A DNA stretch of 35,688 nucleotides from Pelagibius sp. (GCF_028281305.1 NZ_JANQKD010000085.1:1-35688); one strand, 5' to 3'. Shown: positions 10,757 to 19,615, counted from the first letter of the stretch. Notes: generated by a model not told the origin, from the sequence alone. Program-made: numbers and translations.

Positions 10757-11485
10757 CTATCCGACCACGGCGCTGTGCGGGAAGGCGAAGACCTGGCGGC
10801 GGCCCAGCAGCATGACCTGAAAGCGCGGCGCCAGAAGTCCGGCGATGGCCGGGTCGAGAACGTGGAGGCCGCCCGTGTAAGCGCCGAAGGCGGGCAGGAT
10901 GAGGCGCCGGCCGTCGGTGATGAAGCAGGGCGCGGAGATGCGCTTGCCACGCACACGCACGGCGGCCTTGGGGTGGAAGTGGCCCGAGACCTCACCAAAG
11001 ACTGCGCCCGCTTTGGGCCCCGGCTCGGCCTCATGGCGGAAGGTGAGGGCGCCTTCCGTCCAGGTGGTCTCCACCGATCCGCCCAGATCCTCCGGCGGCG
11101 CCGGGTCGTGGTTGCCGGCAATCCAGATCCAGTGGTGGCGCGCGGTCAGATCGCGCAGGCGCCGCACAATGGGGGCGGGCAGGCGCGCCGCCGCCCCCTG
11201 GTCGTGAAAGGAATCGCCCAGACAGACCAGCCGCTCCACGGCATGGCGGGCCAGCACCGCCTCCAGCTTGTCGAGGGTCGCCGCCGTGTCGTAGGGCGGC
11301 AGGAACTGGCCCCGCTCGGCAAAGGCCGAACCCTTCTCGAAATGCAGGTCCGCCACCACGGCCAGGCGTCGTTCCGGCCAGAGCAGGGCGCCGCAATGGT
11401 CGGCGATCAGCTCCACCCCGTTCACCAGCAGCCGGTCGCTGCGCCGCTCCGGCTGCGGCGCCGGGGTCTCCGCCGCGCCGCTCAC
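10757..11485 (-). CDS. pdeM: Ligase-associated DNA repair phosphoesterase PdeM
   Basis: A 242-residue calcineurin-like metallophosphoesterase of the ligase-associated family (TIGR04123). The metal motifs are all present: ADLHFEKG (Asp46, His48), LGDSFHD (Asp91), GNHD (Asn125, His126) and GHFH (His169, His171). Such proteins are nucleases or phosphoesterases encoded with a helicase, an exonuclease and an ATP-dependent ligase. The start is a GTG at 11485 that overlaps the helicase stop (GTGA), so translation is coupled. The open frame extends further upstream inside the helicase gene, but the coupled GTG gives the right family length. Confidence 0.88.
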   Translation of the reverse strand: MSGAAETPAPQPERRSDRLLVNGVELIADHCGALLWPERRLAVVADLHFEKGSAFAERGQFLPPYDTAATLDKLEAVLARHAVERLVCLGDSFHDQGAAARLPAPIVRRLRDLTARHHWIWIAGNHDPAPPEDLGGSVETTWTEGALTFRHEAEPGPKAGAVFGEVSGHFHPKAAVRVRGKRISAPCFITDGRRLILPAFGAYTGGLHVLDPAIAGLLAPRFQVMLLGRRQVFAFPHSAVVG

Positions 11486-13971
11486 AGCGGCAGCTCCGAT
11501 TGGCCCCGGCCGATCTCCATGCCGGCAGTGGCCTCTTCGATCAGCGCCTGGGCGCCCTCGTCGAGCAGCTCGTCCAGGCCGCTGCCGTAGACCTGTTCCT
11601 TGCCGATCTCCAGCAGCACCGGCACCGCCAGGGGGGAGATCTTCTCCAGCCGGCGGTGCTCGATGCGGCCCTGGATGCGCTTCAGCATCTCCGCAAGGCG
11701 GCCGATGTCCGTCAGGCCGCCGGCGGCATCGGCGCGCGTGGCCTGCAGCAGGATGTGGTCCGGCTCGTGCTTGCGCAGCACGTCGTAGATAAGATCGGCG
11801 TTGAAAGTCACCTGGCGGCCGGACTTCTCCTGCCCCGGCGAGCGCGCCTCGATCAGGCCGGCGATCACCGCCACCTTGCGGAAGGTCCGCCTGAGCATGG
11901 AGGACTCGGCCATCCACTCCTCCAGGTCGTCGCCCAGCATGTCCTCATCGAAGAGGGCGGCGAGATCGCCGGCCGGCTTCAGGCTCCAGACCGCGATCAC
12001 GTAGTCGGTGGCGACGAAGCCGAGGGGGGCGAGCCCCGCCCGCTCCATGCGCCGCGTCAGCAGCATGCCGAGGGTCTGGTGCGCGTTGCGCCCCTCGAAG
12101 CTGTAGGCGACCAGAAACTCCTTCTCGCCGCGCGGAAAGGTCTCGACCAGCAGGCCGGAGGCGTCGGGCAACACCGAGCGCCAGCGCTGGATGCGCAGCC
12201 ACTCCGCCACCGCCGGCGGCAGGTCCTGCCACTGGGCGGGGTTGGAGAGAATGCCGCGCACGCGCTCGGCGAGGTGGGTGGACAGCGGCAGCCGCCCGCC
12301 GGCATAGGCGGGCACCTTGGGGTCGCCGCCCTTGCCGCGGCTGACCAGCACCGTGTTGTCGCGCATGCCCTCGAAGCAGAGCAATTGGCCGGCGAAGATA
12401 AAGCTGTCGCCCGGCAGCAGCCCGTTGACGAAATACTCTTCCACCTCGCCCAGAACGCGGCCGTTCCTCATCCGGATCTTGAGGACCGGCGCCTCGACGA
12501 TGGTCCCCACGTTCATGCGATAACGCTTTACATGCGAGATATGAGCGACCCGGTAAAAGCCTTGCGGATCAAGGCCCAAGCGGCGGTAGCGTTCATAGGA
12601 TTTCAGGGCGTAGCCGCCTGTTGAGACGAAATCCAGGGCCTTGTCGAAGTCTTGTCTTGTCAGGGACTTATAGGGATAGGCTGTGATGATTTCTTGGTAG
12701 AGCCGGTCCGCCGCGAAGGGCCCGGCGCAGGCGGTTCCGAGGATGTGTTGAGACAGCACATCAAGTCCGCCGGGGCGGGGCGGGTCGCCGTCCAGACTGC
12801 GCGCGGCCACCGCTTCCAGGGCGGCGCGGCACTCCAGCACCTCGAAGCGGTTGGCCGGCACCAGCAGGGCGCGGCTCGGCTGGTCGAGCTGGTGGTTGGC
12901 GCGGCCGATGCGCTGCAGCAGCCGGGCCGAACCCTTGGGGGCGCCGACCTGCACCACCAGGTCGACGGCGGCCCAGTCGATGCCGAGATCGAGGGAGGAG
13001 GTCGCCACCACCGCGCGCAGCTTGCCGGCCGCCATGGCCGCCTCCACCTTGCGGCGCTGCTCCACGGCGAGGCTGCCGTGATGCAGGGCGATGGCCAGGC
13101 CGTCGTCGTTGAGGCGCCAGAGTTCCTGGAACACCAGCTCCGCCTGGGCGCGGGTGTTGACGAAGACCAGGGTGGTCTCCGCTGTCCGGATCCGCTGGTA
13201 GACCTCGGCGATGGCGTGCACCGCCATGTGGCCGGACCACGGCAGGTACTCTTTGGTGGTGAGAATCTCGACCTCGGCCTCGGCGCCGTCGCGGCCGATG
13301 ATGCGGCGCACGCCCGCCGGCCCGGCGGTCGGGGAGATCCAGGCCGCCAGCCAGTCCGGGTCGTGCACCGTGGCGGAGAGGCCGACGCGCCGGCAGCCCG
13401 GGCTCAGGCTCTGCAGGCGGGTGAGGCCGAGCGACAGAAGGTCGCCGCGCTTGGTTCCGGCCAGGGCATGCAGTTCGTCGATGATAACGCACTTCAGGCC
13501 GGCGAAGACCTCCGGCGCGTCGTAGTAGCTGAGCAGCAGCGCCAGGGACTCCGGCGTCGTCATCAGGATGGCCGGGGGCTTGCGGCGCTGCCTTTGGCGC
13601 TTGGACTGCGGCGTGTCGCCGGTGCGGGTCTCGCAGGGGATCGCCAAGCCCATCTCCTCGATGGGCTGGGTAAGGTTGCGGTGAATATCCACCGCGAGCG
13701 CCTTCAGGGGCGAGATGTAGAGCGTGTGCAGCCCTTCGGTTCGACTCTCACCCTGACGGGCAGCGAGATCGACCAGGCTGGGCAGAAAGCCCGCCAGCGT
13801 CTTGCCGCCGCCGGTGGGGGCGATCAGCAGCGCCGATTCGCCGGCATCCGCCGCCCGCAGCATCTGCAGTTGGTGCGGGTGAGGTTGCCATCCGCGGGCC
13901 CGAAACCACGCCGCAAAGCGCGGCGGCAGGGCCGAGAGGTTCGAGTCGCTGAGAAGGGCTGGCTGGCTCAC
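11482..13971 (-). CDS. Ligase-associated DEXH-box DNA helicase (Lhr-like)
   Basis: An 829-residue superfamily 2 helicase of the Lhr-like, ligase-associated group (TIGR04121). Motifs in order: Walker A PTGGGKT (Lys57), DELH (Asp165 to His168), SAT in VGLSATVHD, ATSSLDLGIDWAAVD, and the motif VI region QRIGRANH, followed by the long Lhr-type C-terminal part with a winged-helix-like region. It probably unwinds or remodels DNA for the PdeM/exonuclease/ligase pathway. The start is taken as GTG at 13971 (VSQPALLSDSN), which gives the family N terminus; the frame is open to 14136 but that extension has no family-like features. No strong ribosome binding site is visible. Confidence 0.9.
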   Translation of the reverse strand: MSQPALLSDSNLSALPPRFAAWFRARGWQPHPHQLQMLRAADAGESALLIAPTGGGKTLAGFLPSLVDLAARQGESRTEGLHTLYISPLKALAVDIHRNLTQPIEEMGLAIPCETRTGDTPQSKRQRQRRKPPAILMTTPESLALLLSYYDAPEVFAGLKCVIIDELHALAGTKRGDLLSLGLTRLQSLSPGCRRVGLSATVHDPDWLAAWISPTAGPAGVRRIIGRDGAEAEVEILTTKEYLPWSGHMAVHAIAEVYQRIRTAETTLVFVNTRAQAELVFQELWRLNDDGLAIALHHGSLAVEQRRKVEAAMAAGKLRAVVATSSLDLGIDWAAVDLVVQVGAPKGSARLLQRIGRANHQLDQPSRALLVPANRFEVLECRAALEAVAARSLDGDPPRPGGLDVLSQHILGTACAGPFAADRLYQEIITAYPYKSLTRQDFDKALDFVSTGGYALKSYERYRRLGLDPQGFYRVAHISHVKRYRMNVGTIVEAPVLKIRMRNGRVLGEVEEYFVNGLLPGDSFIFAGQLLCFEGMRDNTVLVSRGKGGDPKVPAYAGGRLPLSTHLAERVRGILSNPAQWQDLPPAVAEWLRIQRWRSVLPDASGLLVETFPRGEKEFLVAYSFEGRNAHQTLGMLLTRRMERAGLAPLGFVATDYVIAVWSLKPAGDLAALFDEDMLGDDLEEWMAESSMLRRTFRKVAVIAGLIEARSPGQEKSGRQVTFNADLIYDVLRKHEPDHILLQATRADAAGGLTDIGRLAEMLKRIQGRIEHRRLEKISPLAVPVLLEIGKEQVYGSGLDELLDEGAQALIEEATAGMEIGRGQSELPL

Positions 13972-14316
13972 GGGGCCTAAGATAGAGCGGGCGCGGAGAC
14001 GGGGAAAGGCGCGCCATGGCGGAATGTCCGGTTCCTGCAATGCTGCTGACTCACCAAGGCCGCCGCGGTCGTTTCCACACTTCCCACCGTGCTGCGGTCG
14101 CTCCCTCCTTTCCGTTGCGATTTCGCATAAATGCATCGCGGATTTTTCCTGTCTTCACTGCCGCGGTGCGACGGGACTTCGGGTTTGGGCGCCAAGCCTC
14201 TGGGCCGGCGGGGCTTTGCCGTTTCCGGTCGAAAAACGCCGGCGCTTAACGAAGTCTTGACCCTAAATCTCTATCCTAAGTATCGGATTTTACAGAGTTT
14301 CGGGGAGGCCCCCGCA
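13972..14316. other. Divergent control region between helicase and vWA genes
   Basis: A 345-base region without a convincing gene. It must hold the promoter of the helicase-pdeM unit (reading left) and of the vWA gene (reading right). Near the right end, TTGACC (14257-14262) followed 18 bp later by TATCGG is a possible but weak sigma-70-type promoter. Open frames on both strands here lack ribosome binding sites and family features. Confidence 0.45.
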
Positions 14317-15702
14317 ATGATAACGCGACTGCAAAAACTGCGGCGGAAGTACGCGAAGTTCAGAGAGGATATCGGCGGCAACGTCGCCATCTTCTTTGCC
14401 TTCGGCGCCTTTGCCGTGGTCGGCACCGTCGGTATCGCCATCGATACCTCGGTCGCCTACAACGTGCGCTCTCAGTTGGCGTCGGCGGTCGATGCCGCAG
14501 CGCTGGCCGGTGCGCGCAACTATGCGAGCCCGACTCGCGACGCGGACATCCAGCGTTACTTCGATGCCAACTTCGAAGCCGGCTACATGGGCTCTATCCT
14601 GGAGCCGCTGAGCATCGTTCCGGATGACCAGGCCCGCACCGTCACGGTCACGGCAAGAGCCAACATCCCGACCTTCTTTATGAACATCTTCGGCACGGAC
14701 TCCACCGATGTCGCAGCGAGCGCCGAGGCGACGCTGTCCTCGCGCGATGTGGAGGTGGCGCTGGTCCTTGACGTCACCGGTTCGATGAACGGCAGCCGCA
14801 TGACCTCTCTCAAGGCGGCGGCGATCGAACTGGTCGACATCGTTGTCCAGGATCTGCAGGACCCCTTCTACTCGAAGGTGGCTTTGGTTCCCTATTCCAA
14901 CTCCGTCAACGTCGGCAGCTATGCCACGCAGGTCCGCGGCGCCATCACCTCCGGCGGCTGCACCTACCCTGCTACGCCGAACTGCGAAGACTTCACATTC
15001 ACGCGGCAGAGCGGCGGCTCCACCACCTTTGCAGCCACCACCTGCGCAACCGAGCGTTCGGGCACGCATCTTTCCACCGATGCCGCGCCGAGCCTGGCAC
15101 CGCTGGGAACGCATTATCATCGGCCGGACGGCGGTTACAATCCCTGCCCCTCGGCGACGATCATGCCGCTGACGAGCAACAAGACGGCGCTGAACAGCGC
15201 CATCAACGGGCTGACCACCGGCGGTTCCACCGCCGGCCAGATCGGGACGGCCTGGGGCTGGTACATGATCTCGCCCAATTTCGCCTATCTCTTCTCCGGC
15301 GAGGGCCAGCCGGCGAACTATGGTGCGATTCACCTGGGCCAGGAGGTGCTGAAGGTCGTGGTTATCATGACCGACGGCGACTTCAACACCATCTATCATT
15401 CCGGCGTGGTCGCCAACAATTCGACCAGTGGCAGTGGTGATGATGAACACAAGATCAATCAGGCCGGCACCAACGGCAGCGCCTTCGATCAGGCGCAGGC
15501 GCTCTGCACCGCCATGAAGGCCGAGGGCGTGAAGGTCTATACCGTCGGCCTGGAGCTTGCCACTCTGCCCGCGGCCACGACCTTCGTGAACAACTGCGCC
15601 ACCGACGCCGACCATGTCTACCTGCCGGAAAGCGGCACCCAGCTGCGGCAGGCCTTTCAGGACATCGCGCGCCAGGTCTCCAACCTGCGAATTTCCATGT
15701 AG
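14317..15702 (+). CDS. TadG-like protein with von Willebrand factor A domain
   Basis: A 461-residue envelope protein. Residues ~18-44 (GGNVAIFFAFGAFAVVGTVGIAID) form the single N-terminal membrane segment of the TadE/TadG family, followed by VRSQLASAVDAAALAGA, typical of TadG. The vWA domain starts at about residue 145 with the metal-ion site DVTGSMNGS (Asp152, Thr154, Ser156); a second part, IMTDGDFN, is at about residue 351. Several cysteines in the inserted region (GGCTYPATPNCED, TTCATE, NPCPS) suggest disulfides outside the membrane. The ATG at 14317 has a GGGGAGG site. No other tad/flp pilus genes are in the window, so a link to pili is uncertain. Confidence 0.85.
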   Translation: MITRLQKLRRKYAKFREDIGGNVAIFFAFGAFAVVGTVGIAIDTSVAYNVRSQLASAVDAAALAGARNYASPTRDADIQRYFDANFEAGYMGSILEPLSIVPDDQARTVTVTARANIPTFFMNIFGTDSTDVAASAEATLSSRDVEVALVLDVTGSMNGSRMTSLKAAAIELVDIVVQDLQDPFYSKVALVPYSNSVNVGSYATQVRGAITSGGCTYPATPNCEDFTFTRQSGGSTTFAATTCATERSGTHLSTDAAPSLAPLGTHYHRPDGGYNPCPSATIMPLTSNKTALNSAINGLTTGGSTAGQIGTAWGWYMISPNFAYLFSGEGQPANYGAIHLGQEVLKVVVIMTDGDFNTIYHSGVVANNSTSGSGDDEHKINQAGTNGSAFDQAQALCTAMKAEGVKVYTVGLELATLPAATTFVNNCATDADHVYLPESGTQLRQAFQDIARQVSNLRISM

Positions 15703-15711
15703 TCTTTGCCG

Positions 15712-15744
15712 CCGGCCCTCCTCCCGACTGCGGGGGAGGGCCGG
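15712..15744 (+). terminator. Hairpin after vWA gene
   Basis: A 13-bp stem (CCGGCCCTCCTCC with GGGGGAGGGCCGG, one G-U) and a 7-base loop, starting 10 bp after the stop. It lacks a T-tract, so it may be a transcript-stabilising or Rho-assisted end rather than a classic terminator. Confidence 0.5.
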
Positions 15745-15833
15745 GCAGAGCGCGTCGAATCGCTTGACCGCCGCCGCTGCATCGTGATCCCTCTCGGGCG
15801 ACCAGTGCCAGCAACCAGAGGGGGACAGCAGCG

Positions 15834-16811
15834 ATGGGCCGAAGCGGGCCGGCGGCCAGTGGCGTCGACGTCGATCTGACCGCCGTGGTTGTTTCGGTTC
15901 GGGATGACGAACCGCAGGCCCTGGTGGTGCCGGCGGCTGATTCGCGCCGCGCCGCGCTTCCCTCCGGGCCCCTGCGCCCCGACCACGGCACGTTGCAGGC
16001 GGGGCTCAGAAGCTGGGTCGAGCAGCAGGCCGGGCGCCGGCTCGGCTATATCGAGCAGCTCTACACCTTCGGCGACCGCCCCGCCCCATCAGGGGATCAC
16101 GGAGGTGGCCAGCCCAGAACCCTCTCCATCGCCTATCTGGCGCTTGTCCCGGCCACCGAAGGCGAGGCGGCGGGCCCGGCCGACTGGCAGCCCTGGTACA
16201 CGGCCTTTCCCTGGGAGGACTGGCGCGCGGGCGCGCCGCCGGTTCTGAAAGCCCTGCGCAGCCCTCTGCGTGCCTGGGCGCGGCAGGGCGATGCCGAGCA
16301 AAAACGCCGGCGCCAGGAGCGTCTCCGCGCCGCCTTCGAGCCGGCGTCCGGGGGCTCCTCTGGGACCTCCTCTGGGGGCTGGGACGAGGAGAGGGCGCTG
16401 GAGCGCTACGAGCTGCTCTACGAGGCCGCTCTGGTGCCGGAGGCCTGGCACGACAAGGGCAAGGCGCCGCCCGAGGACCTGGCGGCTTTCGCCGGCCGGG
16501 CCATGGCCTCCGACCATCGGCGCATCCTCGCCACCGCAATCAGCCGCCTGCGCGGCAAGATCAAGTACCGACCGGTCCTGTTCGAGCTGCTGCCCGCCGA
16601 GTTCACCCTCTTCCGGCTGCAGCGGACCGCGGAGGCGCTGACCGGTGCCCGGCTGCACAAGCAGAACTTCCGCCGCCTCGTAACCCAGCAGGGCCTGGTG
16701 GAGGAGATCGGCGCGCTGGACTTCGAAACCGGCGGCCGGCCCGCAAAGCTTATGCGCTTCCGCCGTGCCGTGACCCAGGGGCGGACGAAGGGGCGCAACG
16801 GCGCCGCTTGA
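15834..16811 (+). CDS. nadQ: NadQ-like NAD biosynthesis regulator (COG4111 type)
   Basis: A 325-residue protein with an N-terminal Nudix-like domain (VDLTAVVVSVRDDEPQALVV; IEQLYTFGDRP; TLSIAYLALVP) and a C-terminal winged-helix region (YRPVLFELLPAEFTLFRLQ; LTGARLHKQNFRRLV; GGRPAKLMRFRRAV). This architecture is that of NrtR/NadQ-type regulators; alphaproteobacterial NadQ is known to sit beside and repress nadABC. The catalytic Nudix box (GX5EX7REUXEEXGU) is not recognisable, fitting a sensor rather than a hydrolase. Its stop is 110 bp before nadA, whose promoter region holds two palindromes. Compared with neighbours it has a Gly/Ser-rich insert near residue 185. The effector, likely an NAD-related metabolite, is inferred. 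Confidence 0.75.
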   Translation: MGRSGPAASGVDVDLTAVVVSVRDDEPQALVVPAADSRRAALPSGPLRPDHGTLQAGLRSWVEQQAGRRLGYIEQLYTFGDRPAPSGDHGGGQPRTLSIAYLALVPATEGEAAGPADWQPWYTAFPWEDWRAGAPPVLKALRSPLRAWARQGDAEQKRRRQERLRAAFEPASGGSSGTSSGGWDEERALERYELLYEAALVPEAWHDKGKAPPEDLAAFAGRAMASDHRRILATAISRLRGKIKYRPVLFELLPAEFTLFRLQRTAEALTGARLHKQNFRRLVTQQGLVEEIGALDFETGGRPAKLMRFRRAVTQGRTKGRNGAA

Positions 16812-16837
16812 CTCCCCGGCTGCTCCGCCAATATGCT
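16808..16837 (+). promoter_or_regulatory. Candidate nadA promoter overlapping nadQ stop
   Basis: TTGACT (16808-16813) and TATGCT (16832-16837) separated by 18 bp form a good sigma-70-type match. The -35 element contains the nadQ stop codon and the -10 element is part of the first palindrome, so a protein bound there would block the polymerase. Confidence 0.55.
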
Positions 16838-16850
16838 CTGTTGGAGCATA
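16832..16850. promoter_or_regulatory. Palindromic operator 1 upstream of nadA (probable NadQ site)
   Basis: TATGCTC-N5-GAGCATA, a perfect 7-bp inverted repeat with a 5-base spacer. It overlaps the candidate -10 element of nadA and lies 21 bp after the stop of the likely regulator gene. Its half-site recurs 59 bp downstream. Confidence 0.65.
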
Positions 16851-16890
16851 AGGGCTGGATCCCCATTCAGCCCTTTCTTCGGCTCACAAT

Positions 16891-16909
16891 AATGCTCAAA
16901 ATGAGTATA
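16891..16909. promoter_or_regulatory. Palindromic operator 2 upstream of nadA (probable NadQ site)
   Basis: AATGCTC-N5-GAGTATA, an imperfect version of operator 1 with the same spacer length. It abuts the AAGGAGGG ribosome binding site of nadA (16909-16916), so binding could also hinder transcription elongation. Centre-to-centre distance to operator 1 is 59 bp. Confidence 0.6.
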
Positions 16910-16921
16910 AGGAGGGCGGAC

Positions 16922-17941
16922 ATGGCTATTGCAGGCACGCAGGAAGGCGGCAGCTTGCCGTTCACCGAGGAGGTGGCGGAGCGCACCGCCGCGATCTTCG
17001 AGCGCATCAGGACCGTAGTGCCGCCGCTGGAATGGCCGCTGCATGCGCCGGAAATCGACGCCATCAACCGCCTGAAGGCGGAGCGCAATGCCATCGTGCT
17101 GGCCCACAACTACCAGACGCCGGAGATCTTCCACGGCGTGGCCGACATCACCGGCGACTCCCTTGCGTTGGCGCGGCGGGCGGCGGAGACCGATGCCGAG
17201 GTGATCGTGCTGGCGGGCGTGCATTTCATGGCCGAAACGGCGAAGCTGGTGAACCCGGAGAAGACGGTGCTGATGCCGGATATGGACGCCGGCTGCTCGC
17301 TGGCATCCTCCATCACCGGACAGGATGTGCGGGACCTGCGCAAGGCCCATCCCGGTGTGCCGGTGGTCACCTACGTGAATACCTCCGCCGAGGTGAAGGC
17401 CGAATGCGACATCTGCTGCACCTCGGGCAATGCCATCAAGGTTGTGGAGTCCCTCAAGGCGCCACGGGTGATCTTCCTGCCGGACACCTATCTCGCGACC
17501 CACGTCGCGCGCAACAGCGATGTCGAGATCATCGACTGGCAGGGGCGCTGCGAGGTGCATGAGCGTTTCACCGGCGCCGAGATCGAAGGCTTCCGCGAGG
17601 GGCATGACGGCCTCACCGTCATCGCCCATCCGGAATGCCCGCCCGACGTGCTGGACGCCGCCGACTTCGTCGGCTCAACCGCCGGCATGATCGACTACGT
17701 GCGCCGCGAACGCCCGGCCCAGGTGCTGATGGTGACCGAGTGCTCCATGAGCGACAACGTCGCCGTCGAACTGCCGGAGATCGACTTCGTGCGGCCCTGC
17801 AACCTCTGCCCGCATATGAAGCGCATCACGCTGCCCAAGATCCGCCGGGCGCTGGAGACCCTCTCGCCCGCGGTCGAACTGGACCCGGCGGTCGCAGCCC
17901 GCGCGCGGGTTGCCGTCGAGCGGATGCTGGCTGTTGGATAG
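16922..17941 (+). CDS. nadA: Quinolinate synthase NadA
   Basis: A 339-residue quinolinate synthase, which condenses iminoaspartate with dihydroxyacetone phosphate to quinolinate in de novo NAD synthesis. The three cysteines of the [4Fe-4S] cluster are in DAGCSLA (Cys125), HPECPPDV (Cys239) and NLCPHMK (Cys296). Other landmarks are VLAHNYQTPEI, DSLALAR, GVHFMAETAK, VTYVNTSAEVKAECDICCTSGNA and SMSDNVA. The ATG at 16922 has an AAGGAGGG site six bases upstream. nadC follows after 28 bp; the usual middle gene nadB is missing here. Expression is probably repressed through the two palindromes upstream. Confidence 0.95.
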   Translation: MAIAGTQEGGSLPFTEEVAERTAAIFERIRTVVPPLEWPLHAPEIDAINRLKAERNAIVLAHNYQTPEIFHGVADITGDSLALARRAAETDAEVIVLAGVHFMAETAKLVNPEKTVLMPDMDAGCSLASSITGQDVRDLRKAHPGVPVVTYVNTSAEVKAECDICCTSGNAIKVVESLKAPRVIFLPDTYLATHVARNSDVEIIDWQGRCEVHERFTGAEIEGFREGHDGLTVIAHPECPPDVLDAADFVGSTAGMIDYVRRERPAQVLMVTECSMSDNVAVELPEIDFVRPCNLCPHMKRITLPKIRRALETLSPAVELDPAVAARARVAVERMLAVG

Positions 17942-17969
17942 CGCGGGGAGAGCACCCGGAGCACAGGCC

Positions 17970-18830
17970 ATGACAAGGCAGCCGCAGCCCCTTCCGCGGG
18001 TGATGCTGGAGCCCCTGGTGCGGGCGGCCCTGCTGGAAGACCTGGGGCGCGGCGGCGACCTCACCACCGAGGCCGTCGTATCCGCGCAGCAGGCGACAGA
18101 GGCGTTCCTGGTGGCGCGAGCAGCGGGAACCCTGGCCGGGCTCGATGCGGCGGCGCTGGCCTTTCAGATCATGGACCCGGCGGTGACAGCAGAGCCGCTG
18201 AAAGCCGACGGCGAAGCGCTGGCGCCGGGCGACAGCGTGCTGCGGCTGACGGGGCCGGCCCGGGCCATTCTCTCCGCCGAGCGGGTGGCCCTGAACCTGG
18301 TCTGCCACCTTTCGGGCATCGCCACCGCGACGGCAGAGCTTGTGGCCGCCGTGCGGCCCCATCCGGTTCATGTCACCTGCACGCGCAAGACCACGCCGGG
18401 CCTGCGCGCCCTGGAGAAGTACGCGGTGCGCGCCGGCGGTGGCGCCAACCACCGCCTGGGCCTCGACGATGCGATCCTCATCAAGGACAACCACATTGCG
18501 CTGGCCGGCGGTGTGGTCGAGGCCGTGACCCGCGCCCGGGCGCGGGCCGGCCATCTGGTGAAGGTCGAGGTGGAGGTTGACCGGCTGGATCAGCTCGAAG
18601 AGGCGCTCGGCGCCGGCCCCGATGCGGTGCTGCTGGACAACATGAGGCCGGAGCAACTGCGCGAGGCCGTGCGGATCGTCGCCGGCCGGGCCGTCACCGA
18701 GGCCTCCGGTGGAATCACGCGGGAGACAATTGCCCAGGTCGCGGCCAGCGGGGTGGACGTCATCTCCGCCGGCTGGCTCACCCACAGCGCTCCCAGTCTG
18801 GATATCGGGCTCGACGTCCTGACCGGGTGA
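17970..18830 (+). CDS. nadC: Nicotinate-nucleotide pyrophosphorylase (carboxylating) NadC
   Basis: A 286-residue quinolinate phosphoribosyltransferase, converting quinolinate and PRPP to nicotinate mononucleotide. Family motifs are all visible: LLEDLGRGGDLTTEAV, AERVALNLVCHLSGIAT, the HVTCTRKTTPGLRALEKYAVRAGGGANHRLGLDDAILIKDNHI region with basic substrate-binding residues, VEVEVDRLDQ, VLLDNM, EASGGI and ISAGWLTHS. The ATG at 17970 has a CCGGAG element about 9 bases upstream. It is the second gene of the nadA-nadC unit. Confidence 0.95.
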   Translation: MTRQPQPLPRVMLEPLVRAALLEDLGRGGDLTTEAVVSAQQATEAFLVARAAGTLAGLDAAALAFQIMDPAVTAEPLKADGEALAPGDSVLRLTGPARAILSAERVALNLVCHLSGIATATAELVAAVRPHPVHVTCTRKTTPGLRALEKYAVRAGGGANHRLGLDDAILIKDNHIALAGGVVEAVTRARARAGHLVKVEVEVDRLDQLEEALGAGPDAVLLDNMRPEQLREAVRIVAGRAVTEASGGITRETIAQVAASGVDVISAGWLTHSAPSLDIGLDVLTG

Positions 18831-18972
18831 CAGCACCGCGCCGGCATTCCGCCGATGGCCGAAAAGACAACCCTGGACAGCTTTCGACGGGGGATCTACT
18901 GTCATTCGGTTTCTTGTCTCAAGTAACTGTAACGCAAGATTTTTTTGATCCAACCAGTACAGGATCGAGGGC

Positions 18973-19614
18973 ATGGGCTTCTCAACTGTGATGGTGCGGA
19001 TATTCAATCTGAAGGTGCTCTCTGCCTTGGTCACGGCAGCCTTTCTGGCCGGCTGCGAGACGCTCGACCATCTCACGGCGCCGGGTGTCGAGGGGTTGCT
19101 GCTGGCCCCGGACTTCACCGCTGTCGCGCTGACCGACGGCGGCATCGGGGACACAGGCGTCCGGTCGACGCTGGACGGCAGGACGGTCAGCCCTCAGTCC
19201 CTGCAGACCATGCTGACGGCGGCGATCCGCAGCAAGCGGCCCGACGTTTTCGTCGGCACGCGGGGGCGCTACCAGGTCTCCGCCCAGGTGATCGGCGACG
19301 ATGTCAGCAAGCGCAGCCAGGACATCGAGGGGACCACTTACCGGTGGGCTAAACGCCAGGTCAGGGTGAGCTATTCGGTCGTCGACGGCGCGACAGGGCG
19401 CCAGGTCTGGGGCGGCATCATCGCCACCGAGAACGAGACCCTGGCGACCTACGAGATCCAGCGGCCGACAAAGACCAGCGAGCGCGTGCTGGAGGAGATC
19501 GTCACCGCACTCACCGACACCGACCCCTATCCCTACCCGGACCCGCCGGCCTTCAACGCCGTTGTGACCCAGAACTTCGAAGGCTTCGCACTGAACCTGC
19601 CGTACCAGAGCTGA
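18973..19614 (+). CDS. Predicted lipoprotein of unknown function
   Basis: A 213-residue predicted outer-membrane lipoprotein: n-region with Arg/Lys, hydrophobic LSALVTAAFLAGC with lipobox Cys28, then a domain with ALTDGGIGDTGVRSTLDGR, RGRYQVSAQVIGDDVSKRS and RQVRVSYSVVDGATGRQVWGGII, a beta-rich pattern like that of proteins dealing with assembly or curli-type secretion, but no family is recognised with confidence. The ATG at 18973 has an AGGATCGAGG region upstream. The gene ends one base before the stop of the convergent 98-residue gene, leaving no room for a separate terminator. Confidence 0.7.
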   Translation: MGFSTVMVRIFNLKVLSALVTAAFLAGCETLDHLTAPGVEGLLLAPDFTAVALTDGGIGDTGVRSTLDGRTVSPQSLQTMLTAAIRSKRPDVFVGTRGRYQVSAQVIGDDVSKRSQDIEGTTYRWAKRQVRVSYSVVDGATGRQVWGGIIATENETLATYEIQRPTKTSERVLEEIVTALTDTDPYPYPDPPAFNAVVTQNFEGFALNLPYQS

Positions 19615-19615
19615 T

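Noticed and set aside
12652..13980. 442-codon open frame antisense to the helicase
   Set aside because: Opposite the helicase motifs, repetitive Gly/Arg/Gln/Ala content, no recognisable domain.
13972..14136. N-terminal extension of the ligase-associated helicase
   Set aside because: The frame is open to an ATG at 14136, but the extra residues show no family similarity and the GTG at 13971 gives the expected length; not fully excluded.
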